In this document: in pieces, positions 7,258-13,073 of the stretch
How the letters are laid out: every line of letters starts with the position of its first letter
How positions within the stretch are numbered: position 1 is the first letter of the stretch
Assembly (NCBI GenBank): GCA_005883295.1
Contig: VAWV01000104.1
Span: 1-13,900 of the forward strand
DNA length: 13,900 nt
Direction: 5' to 3'
Origin: Actinomycetota bacterium
GTDB taxonomy: Bacteria; Actinomycetota; Thermoleophilia; Solirubrobacterales; Thermoleophilaceae
Notes under the pieces: model-generated
Database searches by the model: none
What the model was told of the DNA's origin: nothing
Seen by the model: the letters and a program-made list of their open reading frames with translations, nothing else
Position numbers and translations under genes: made by a program

Positions 7258-8430
7258 CTGCGGATCGCCGTCCTGACCGACCTCTTCCCCGAGCTGTCGG
7301 AGACCTTCATCGTCTCCGAGCTGGCGGCGCTGGCCCGTCTGGGTCACGAGGTGCGGGTGGAGGCCGGCTACCGCGCCGAGCGGCCGAACCCGGCCGCGGA
7401 GGGGATCCGGGTGACCTACCTCTCGGAGGACGGACAGCGCCGGCAACTTCTCGACGCGGTCTGGCTCGCCGCCCGCCACCCGCTGCGCTGCCTGGCCGAC
7501 CTGCGCGACCGCAGACGCTGGCGACGCGAGGAGCCGGTGCGGTCGCTGCGCGCCCTCGCACCAGCCGCGCGGCGCGCGGCGCGCGGTGGTGACGAGCATC
7601 TCCACGCCCACTTCGCGGCCGGCGCGGCGCTGGACGCGCTCCGCGTGTCGCGGCTCTTGGGGATGTCCTACAGCGTGACCGCGCACGGCTACGACATCTA
7701 CCTCGAGCCGCGCAACCTGCGCGAGAAGCTCGAGCGGGCCGCGGTCGCGACGAGCGGCTGCGAGTACACGGTCCGCGACCTGCGCGCAGTGGCCCCCCGC
7801 GCGAACGTGCACGAGGTGATCATGGGCGTGGACGGCGACGCCTTCGCCCGCACGCTTTCCCACCCCGCCGGCCGCACGGTGGCGGCGGTGGGGCGGCTGG
7901 TGGAGAAGAAGGGCTTCGCCCACCTGATCGACTCCGCGGCCGTGCTCGGCGGGACCGTGCCACTCGACCGCGTGACGATCGTGGGCGACGGTCCGCTCCG
8001 CGCTCAGCTGACCGATCGGATCCGGCGCCACGGGCTCGAGCGCACGGTGATGCTCGTGGGCGCGCTTGCGCCCAGCGCGGTGCGCCGGCTGCTGGAGGAG
8101 GCCGACCTCCTCGCAATGCCGTGCGTGATCGCCGCCGACGGCGACCGGGACTCGATGCCGGTGGTGGTCAAGGAGGCGCTGGCGATGGAGGTCCCAGTGG
8201 TGGCAAGCGACGAGGTCGGCCTCCCCGAGCTCATCCGGCCCGAGTTCGGGCGCCTGGTGCCGCCGGGCGATGCGCAAGCGCTGGCCGGAGCAATCGCCGA
8301 CCTGCTGGCGTTCGACGCGGCGGAGCGCGCCGCCATGGGCCGGGCGGGGCGTGCGCACGTACTCGAGACCTGCGACGTGACCCGCGAGACCGCCCGCCTG
8401 GTGGAGCTGATCGAGTCCGCTAGACGTTGA
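7258..8430 (+). CDS. WcaL-like GT4 glycosyltransferase with apparent CTG start
   Basis: This is a GT4 (GT-B fold) glycosyltransferase of the colanic-acid WcaL type, about 390 residues, for exopolysaccharide assembly in the cytosol. The N-terminal hallmark TDLFPELSETFI..E...L...GHEV is encoded from 7258 onward. Further motifs are HAHF (116-119), TAHGYDIYL (141-149), VGRLVEKKGF (211-220), GDGPL (243-247) and the donor-site segment DGDRDSMPVVVKEALA. There the EX7E motif is DX7E (D298, E306), a variant seen in this subgroup. No ATG, GTG or TTG lies between the in-frame stop at 7240-7242 and GTG 7351, which would cut away the first beta strand and the hallmark. CTG 7258 is the only start that keeps them. 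It follows the paralogue gene by 32 bases, and its 3' end overlaps dprE2 tail to tail by 11 bp. Confidence 0.85.
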   Translation: MRIAVLTDLFPELSETFIVSELAALARLGHEVRVEAGYRAERPNPAAEGIRVTYLSEDGQRRQLLDAVWLAARHPLRCLADLRDRRRWRREEPVRSLRALAPAARRAARGGDEHLHAHFAAGAALDALRVSRLLGMSYSVTAHGYDIYLEPRNLREKLERAAVATSGCEYTVRDLRAVAPRANVHEVIMGVDGDAFARTLSHPAGRTVAAVGRLVEKKGFAHLIDSAAVLGGTVPLDRVTIVGDGPLRAQLTDRIRRHGLERTVMLVGALAPSAVRRLLEEADLLAMPCVIAADGDRDSMPVVVKEALAMEVPVVASDEVGLPELIRPEFGRLVPPGDAQALAGAIADLLAFDAAERAAMGRAGRAHVLETCDVTRETARLVELIESARR

Positions 8431-9178
8431 GCCGGCGGAAGAGCGGGCGCGGGAGATGGCGCAGCGCCGACATCACGAAGCGGAGCGGTGTCGGGACCCA
8501 CACGGTGTGAGCGTTCCGGCGAAGCCCGTCGGCGATGGCCTCGGCCACCGCGTCCGGACCGGTGCTCAGAGGGACGTCGTCGAGGCCCGCCGTCATCTTC
8601 GTGCGCACGAAGCCGGGGCGCACGACCATTACGTGCACGCCGCTTCCGTGGAGCCGGTCTCCCAGCCCCTGGGCGAAGGCGTCGAGCCCGGCCTTGGAAG
8701 AGCCGTACACGAAGTTCGACTTCCGCGCGCGCTCACCCGCCACCGAGGAGAGCACGACGATGACCCCGTGCCCCTGCTCCCTCATACGCTCCGCCAGCGG
8801 GATGCACACCGAGACCGCGCCCACGTAGTTCGTCTCGACGGCGTCGACCGCCGCGATGCCGTCGCGCGCCAGGTGCTCCTGGTCCCCCAGGACGCCGAAC
8901 GCGACCAGCGCGCAGTCGATGTCGCCGGGCCCCTCGAACACGCGATCCACGAGCGGGGCGTGCGAGGAGAAGTCCCGCGCATCAAAGGGGACGACCTCCA
9001 CCTCGGTGCCCAGCCCCCGCAGCTCGTCCGCGGCGCCCTCCGCCGCGGAGGGATCCCGCGCCGCCAGAACGATCCTCCGGGTACGGCCCCGCGTCAGATT
9101 GCGCGCGGTCGCCAGCCCGATCTCCGACGTGCCACCCAGCACGAGGAGCGACTGCACGCCGCCGACCGCGTCCCTCAC
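8420..9178 (-). CDS. dprE2: Decaprenylphosphoryl-2-keto-ribose reductase, DprE2-like SDR
   Basis: This 252-residue classical SDR closely resembles mycobacterial DprE2 (Rv3791, 254 residues). DprE2 uses NADH to reduce the 2'-keto intermediate made by DprE1, giving polyprenyl-phosphoryl-arabinofuranose. The match starts at the first residues (RDAVGG then LLVLGGTSEIGLA, with GGTSEIG at 15-21). It continues through VAFGVLGD (92-99), the catalytic LSSVAGER region with S145, the FVYGSSKAGLD active site (Y158, K162), VRPGFVRTKM (187-196) and the C-terminal LRHLPRPLFRRL. The open frame extends upstream, but GTG 9178 overlaps the dprE1 stop by 4 bp and gives the family length. It is the last gene of the right-hand operon. 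The final 11 bp overlap the convergent GT4 gene, and I see no clear terminator there. Confidence 0.93.
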   Translation of the reverse strand: MRDAVGGVQSLLVLGGTSEIGLATARNLTRGRTRRIVLAARDPSAAEGAADELRGLGTEVEVVPFDARDFSSHAPLVDRVFEGPGDIDCALVAFGVLGDQEHLARDGIAAVDAVETNYVGAVSVCIPLAERMREQGHGVIVVLSSVAGERARKSNFVYGSSKAGLDAFAQGLGDRLHGSGVHVMVVRPGFVRTKMTAGLDDVPLSTGPDAVAEAIADGLRRNAHTVWVPTPLRFVMSALRHLPRPLFRRLNV

Positions 9179-10560
9179 GTCAGGTCCAGGCGCCGCGCCA
9201 GGTCGGAGCGCATCACGCCGGCCGGGTCCGCCCGCTCGCGCACCGCTCGCCACTCCCCGAGCCGCGGGTACATCGCGGCGAGCATGTCGGGCCGCAGCCG
9301 CGAGTCCTTGGCCAGGTACACGCGCCCTGCGGCGCCCGCCACGAGCTCGTCGAGCCCGTCCAGCAGGGCGCCCAGGCCGGGCAGCGCGGCCGGTACGTCG
9401 AGCGCGAGCGTCCAGCCCTCTATCGGGAACGACATCAGCCCGCGCTGAGGGCCGAAGCGCTTGAGAACGGCCAGGAAGGACGGAGCACCGGCCCCACTCA
9501 GCCTCTCGAGCGCGCCCCGGAGCGCATCCTCCCGGCCATACGGGACCACCAGCTGGTACTGCAGGAACCCGCTCGGCCCGTAGATGCGGTTCCAGTTGCG
9601 GACCGAGTCGAGCGGATAGAAGAACGAGCTCAGGTGCTCGAGCCGGCCCACCTCATGCTCCGGCGCGGCGCGGTAGTAGACCTCGTTGAAGACACGGACG
9701 GTGGAACGTCGAAGGAGGCCTGGCGGCGTCCAGGGCGGCGCGGCCAGCCGCACGCCACCCGGCGGAGCCAGTGCCGAGTCGCGCCGCCCGTTGCGGAGCA
9801 GCTCCGCCGGGGCGTGATCGCCCCGGATCAGCACCGAGCGCCCCAGGCTCCCGCGGCGCGCCAGGCAGTCGATCCAGGCTACGGAGTAGCGGTACTCATG
9901 GTCGCGCTCGGCCATCCGGCCCATGACGTCGTCGAGATCGTGTGCCCGCTCGCGGTCCACGACCATGTAAGCGCTCTCCACGCGCAGCAGCCGCAGGGTG
10001 GCCGAGAGCACCACGCCCGTGAGCCCCATGCCGCCGGCCGTGGCGGCGAAGAGGTCCGGCTCGTCCGTGGGGGTGACCGTGACCAGATCTCCGCTCGGCG
10101 TCAGGAGCTCGAACGCGAGCACGTGATCGCAGAACGAGCCATCGCGGTGGTGGTTCTTGGCGTGCACGTCGGCGGCGATCGCCCCGCCCACCGTCACGTG
10201 CGCGGTCCCGGGCGAGACCGGAACGAACAGCCCCTCCGGGAGGAGCTCCCGGGTGAGGTCGTGGATGCTCATCCCCGCGTCGACAGTCACGACGCCCCTG
10301 CCGGTGTCGATTTCCCGCAGCTCGGCGAGTCCGCCCATGGCGACCACCCGTCCGCCCGCATTCTGGGCGGCGTCCCCGTAGCTGCGTCCGAGCCCGCGAG
10401 CCAGCACGCCTCTGGGCCCGGCGCCCGCGAGCGCCTCCGCGAGGGCCTCCCGCGAGCCGGGCTCCACGAGCTCCGCGCGGCTGGGTGCGGTGCGCCCCCA
10501 ACCGCTCAGGAGGACGTCGCGCGCCCCGGACGCGGCGCCCGCGTCAGTAGACGTAGACAC
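9175..10560 (-). CDS. dprE1: Decaprenylphosphoryl-beta-D-ribose 2'-oxidase, DprE1-like
   Basis: This 461-residue FAD-dependent oxidase has the same length as M. tuberculosis DprE1 and matches it along its whole length. It should oxidise the 2'-hydroxyl of polyprenyl-phosphoryl-ribose, the first half of ribose-to-arabinose epimerisation, at the membrane/periplasm side. Landmarks are GWGRTAPS (20-27), the FAD-binding ARGLGRSYGDAAQN (54-67, with Y61), PGTAHVTVGGAIAADVHAKNHH (117-138, with H133), GGMGLTG (176-182), IYGPSGFLQYQ (326-336) and YLAKDSR (415-421, K418 conserved). In SFPIEGWTLALDVP the residue aligned with Cys387, the covalent target of benzothiazinones, is Ala386. GTG 10560 overlaps the ubiA end by 17 bp; no later in-frame start precedes the conserved region. 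The stop overlaps dprE2 by 4 bp, matching the dprE1-dprE2 pairing in mycobacteria. Confidence 0.95.
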   Translation of the reverse strand: MSTSTDAGAASGARDVLLSGWGRTAPSRAELVEPGSREALAEALAGAGPRGVLARGLGRSYGDAAQNAGGRVVAMGGLAELREIDTGRGVVTVDAGMSIHDLTRELLPEGLFVPVSPGTAHVTVGGAIAADVHAKNHHRDGSFCDHVLAFELLTPSGDLVTVTPTDEPDLFAATAGGMGLTGVVLSATLRLLRVESAYMVVDRERAHDLDDVMGRMAERDHEYRYSVAWIDCLARRGSLGRSVLIRGDHAPAELLRNGRRDSALAPPGGVRLAAPPWTPPGLLRRSTVRVFNEVYYRAAPEHEVGRLEHLSSFFYPLDSVRNWNRIYGPSGFLQYQLVVPYGREDALRGALERLSGAGAPSFLAVLKRFGPQRGLMSFPIEGWTLALDVPAALPGLGALLDGLDELVAGAAGRVYLAKDSRLRPDMLAAMYPRLGEWRAVRERADPAGVMRSDLARRLDLT

Positions 10561-11509
10561 CGGCTCCGAAGATCGCGGCCCATACGGCCGCGAGGATCAG
10601 GAGCGTGCGGTCCCCGAGGACCACGTCCTCCGGCGCGCCGCCGTAGCCCTTCTCGAGCAACATCGCGTAGCGGAGGATGAAGGTGACGAAGGGCACGATC
10701 GAGAGCTCGTAGAACGGAACGGTCTCGTTCTTCGGCGCCATCTCGAACGCCCAGAGGCAGTACGCGGCGACCGTCACGCCGGAGGTCATGGTCCAGACGT
10801 ACTGGAGGTAGTTCCTGGAGTAGTCCCCGAGCGTGGGGCGCACCTCGGCGCCCTCCTCCCCGAGGTCGATGTGCTCTCCGTGGCGCTTGCCGGACACCAC
10901 GAAGAGCGAGCCGAACGAGGCCACGATGAGGAACCAGCGCGACAGGGGCACGTCGGCGGCTACGCCGCCGGCCACGGCCCGTAGGATGAACCCCGACGCG
11001 ATCGCCACGATGTCGACCACCGCTACGTCCTTGAGCCAGAACGTGTAGCTCGCCGTGATCGCCACGTAGGTACCGAGCACGATCAGGAACGTCGGTCGGA
11101 CCAGCGCGCCGACCGCGACACCCGCCGCGCCCAGCACGATCCCCAGCGCGAGCGCCAGCGGCACCGAGACGGAGCCCGCTGCAATCGGCCGGTGGCGCTT
11201 GGTCGGGTGTAACCGGTCTGACTCGAGGTCGCGCACGTCGTTCAGGAGATAGGTGGCGCTGGACACGAGGCAGAACGCGACGAACGCGAGCGCGACCTTG
11301 GCGACGATGTGGCCCTGGGAGAGGACGCCCGCGGCACCGGGCGCCGCGACCACGAGGACGTTCTTGGCCCACTGCTTCGGCCGAAGCGAGCGCAGTACTG
11401 CGCGCAGGGAAAGAGCAGGGCTTGCGAGCGCCCCCGGAGCCGCACCGGCCGGGGCTGCCGGCTGTGCCAGCTCTTCGACCGCCGGCGACCGCGTTTCCAG
11501 GCCTTTCAC
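10544..11509 (-). CDS. ubiA: UbiA-family decaprenyl-phosphate phosphoribosyltransferase (DPPR synthase-like)
   Basis: This 321-residue integral membrane protein belongs to the UbiA prenyltransferase superfamily. It closely resembles the mycobacterial DPPR synthase (Rv3806c), which joins PRPP to polyprenyl phosphate, the committed step of DPA synthesis. After an Ala/Pro-rich N-terminal extension of about 35 residues come LRPKQWAKNVLV (42-53) and the first Asp-rich motif NDVRDLESD (90-98), continuing HPTKRHRPIAAG (101-112). The second conserved block is YTFWLKDVAVVDIVAIASGF (155-174). GKRHGEH (207-213) and several hydrophobic helices follow. GTG 11509 overlaps the TGA of the upstream GT-C gene by 4 bp, which fixes the start. 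The 3' end overlaps dprE1 by 17 bp. The order ubiA-dprE1-dprE2 follows the order of the reactions, with only the DPPR phosphatase step missing from the window. Confidence 0.93.
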   Translation of the reverse strand: MKGLETRSPAVEELAQPAAPAGAAPGALASPALSLRAVLRSLRPKQWAKNVLVVAAPGAAGVLSQGHIVAKVALAFVAFCLVSSATYLLNDVRDLESDRLHPTKRHRPIAAGSVSVPLALALGIVLGAAGVAVGALVRPTFLIVLGTYVAITASYTFWLKDVAVVDIVAIASGFILRAVAGGVAADVPLSRWFLIVASFGSLFVVSGKRHGEHIDLGEEGAEVRPTLGDYSRNYLQYVWTMTSGVTVAAYCLWAFEMAPKNETVPFYELSIVPFVTFILRYAMLLEKGYGGAPEDVVLGDRTLLILAAVWAAIFGAGVYVY

Positions 11510-12561
11510 AGCCGAGCCAGTGTACGGGGCGCGGCGGGCCCTCCCGCCGGGCCTGCCGCTGACGTCGGGGCGACCTCGTAGACGCTCGCGCAGCCGAACG
11601 TTCGCGTCCTCGACACCGCGGGCGCGAGACGCGCGAACGGCGCGGCCGGGTGGCCGCAGCCCACGAGGATGAAACGCGCGTGCGTCGACCTGATGAACGC
11701 GATCGCTCGCTCGCGCCTCAGGTCTCCGGCGAAGAGCAGCTCGCTCGCGCGCACCCGCTCAGGGAAGTGGCGCGTCCAGGAGGGATGGCCAACCCAGGTC
11801 GGCCGGCCGGTGGCGGCCGGGACAAATGGGGCGAGGTCGTACGTGGACAGGACACCGCCTGGGGCATGAAGGGAAGCGAGGTAGTCGAGCGCCCGGGTCT
11901 CGTCAGAGCGGAGGTAGTACCCGCTCGCCTCGCCCCCGAGCGCGCGATAGATCGTCTGGATCGTGCGCGCCGCGCCCGGGACCGTCACCACGACCGCGAA
12001 GAGGGCGATGGTCGGGGCGGCAAGGCGCATCCGGCCGAGGCCGCGTACCGCGAGCACGGCGAGCGGAAGGCTGACCCCCTCGAACGCGTGCTGCGGGAAG
12101 GAAGGGCTCAAGACGAGATACACGACCAGCGCGGCGAGGGGCCACGCGCGGAGCATGAGCTCGCCGGGGGAGCGATCGACGGCGCGAAGGCCGAAGCACG
12201 CCGGCAGTGCAAGGGGCACGACCCCGGCGGTCACAGCCCACCACGGCACGTGGCCTCCGAGCGCGTTCTCGTGCGCCGCAAAGGACCAGGCCGCGTCCGC
12301 ATGCGACAGCACGAAGTAGTAGACGAGCGGCGCGAGCAGGGCGACCAGCGGAGCTATGAAGCGCACCTGCCGAAGCACGGCGCGATCGAAAGCAGCGACA
12401 GCCAGGACCGTGAGCAGGAGGACCTCGCCCTGCCACGGGTGCAGCCATGACACGGCGGCACCGCACCCGGACACCAGCAGGATCAGCCGGAGGGTCCTGG
12501 GGGGCGGCCTGCCCTCCGGCACGCGCCAGAGGCGCTCGACGCCGAGGGCGAAAAGCGGCAT
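11506..12561 (-). CDS. GT-C type membrane glycosyltransferase, C-terminal part (separated by frameshift)
   Basis: This 351-residue open frame from ATG 12561 holds the second half of a polytopic membrane protein whose first half is the adjacent gene at 12483-13073. Hydrophobic helices include LLLTVLAVAAF, FIAPLVALLAPLVYYFV, WAVTAGVVPLALPACF, PLAALVVYLVL and APTIALFAVVVTVPG. They are followed by a soluble C-terminal domain of about 140 residues (LDYLASLHAPGGVLSTYD...GRPTWVGHPSWT) that resembles the extracytoplasmic tail of GT-C glycosyltransferases. The reading frame stays open upstream of the ATG to about 12618 (LFAAGATWGYLPTAIALG), so ATG 12561 is an internal Met and not the native start. The end overlaps ubiA by 4 bp. 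GT-C enzymes use polyprenyl-phosphate sugars; beside the DPA genes, an arabinosyl- or related transferase is a reasonable inference. Confidence 0.75.
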   Translation of the reverse strand: MPLFALGVERLWRVPEGRPPPRTLRLILLVSGCGAAVSWLHPWQGEVLLLTVLAVAAFDRAVLRQVRFIAPLVALLAPLVYYFVLSHADAAWSFAAHENALGGHVPWWAVTAGVVPLALPACFGLRAVDRSPGELMLRAWPLAALVVYLVLSPSFPQHAFEGVSLPLAVLAVRGLGRMRLAAPTIALFAVVVTVPGAARTIQTIYRALGGEASGYYLRSDETRALDYLASLHAPGGVLSTYDLAPFVPAATGRPTWVGHPSWTRHFPERVRASELLFAGDLRRERAIAFIRSTHARFILVGCGHPAAPFARLAPAVSRTRTFGCASVYEVAPTSAAGPAGGPAAPRTLARL

Positions 12562-13073
12562 GAGGCCGAGGGCGATCGCCGTGGGCAGGTATCCCCACGT
12601 CGCCCCCGCCGCGAACAGACGAGCGCGGCGATCGGAGACGCAAAGAACATCGCGGCCACGAACGCCGCGACTCGCTGACCCGTGCCCGGCAGGAAGCGAG
12701 CGACGTAGGAGCGGAATCCGAAGAAGAGTGCCATGACGGCGATGGGCTTCCAGAGGAGAAACGCCATCTGAATGCCCACGCCGGCACGCCAGGCGAGGCC
12801 GCTGAGCAGGAACTGCGGGTGCAGGAAGACGTGGGAGCTCGGGGCGAGGTCGAGGAGGTTCGCCGCGAGCAGGTGGTCTCCAAACTGCCGGATCCAGGAC
12901 ATGTACTGGAACTGGTCGGCTGGGAAGAGGCCGTCGGCGCCGGTGAAGACGAGGCCGTGCTCGAGTGTGTGGCTCAGGAGCTTCGCGAGCGGCACCACAG
13001 AGAACAACGCCAGCCCCACGAAAGCCGCGGCGGAGAGCCTCCGCTCGAGCGGATCAGTGGCGTGTGAAGACAT
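12483..13073 (-). CDS. GT-C type membrane glycosyltransferase, N-terminal part (separated by frameshift)
   Basis: This open frame encodes 196 residues, of which about the first 153 are genuine; the rest is out-of-frame translation after the frameshift. There is a membrane segment at about 14-34. The following first extracytoplasmic loop is GLVFTGADGLFPADQFQYMSW (about 40-60), with D47 and D53, typical of the acidic catalytic loop of GT-C glycosyltransferases. An amphipathic HLLAANLLDLAPSSHVFLHP segment and further helices (FLLWKPIAVMALFFGF, VAAFVAAMFFASPIAALV) come next. ATG 13073 overlaps the end of the glycosidase gene by 20 bp, so it belongs to the same operon. Joined to the downstream part it would give a GT-C protein of about 522 residues with around ten helices. 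Its donor is unknown; polyprenyl-phosphoryl-arabinose is the suggestion from context. Confidence 0.75.
   Translation of the reverse strand: MSSHATDPLERRLSAAAFVGLALFSVVPLAKLLSHTLEHGLVFTGADGLFPADQFQYMSWIRQFGDHLLAANLLDLAPSSHVFLHPQFLLSGLAWRAGVGIQMAFLLWKPIAVMALFFGFRSYVARFLPGTGQRVAAFVAAMFFASPIAALVCSRRGRRGDTCPRRSPSASCRFSPSASSASGACRRAGRPPGPSG
12603..12621 (-). other. Frameshift site inside the GT-C gene
   Basis: Reading leftward on the minus strand, the N-terminal frame is hydrophobic and family-like up to ...FASPIAALVC (ending near 12615), then turns into Arg/Pro/Ser-rich nonsense. The second frame becomes protein-like at ...FAAGATWGYLPT (from about 12615). The whole gene from 13073 to 11506 is 1568 bases, one short of a multiple of three, so one missing base restores a 522-residue protein. 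A five-C run at 12603-12607 (five G on the coding strand) and the TCTGTTCG segment near 12615-12620 are the likeliest places. It may be a sequencing or assembly error, or a real recent mutation. Confidence 0.8.

Noticed and set aside
7216..8358. A 380-codon minus-strand frame opposite the WcaL-like GT4 gene
   Set aside because: The plus-strand gene has all GT4 motifs; this frame is His/Arg/Gly-rich noise with no plausible domain.
9634..10680. A 348-codon plus-strand frame opposite dprE1
   Set aside because: dprE1 on the other strand matches its family over the full length; this frame has no motif and an atypical His/Arg/Gly composition.
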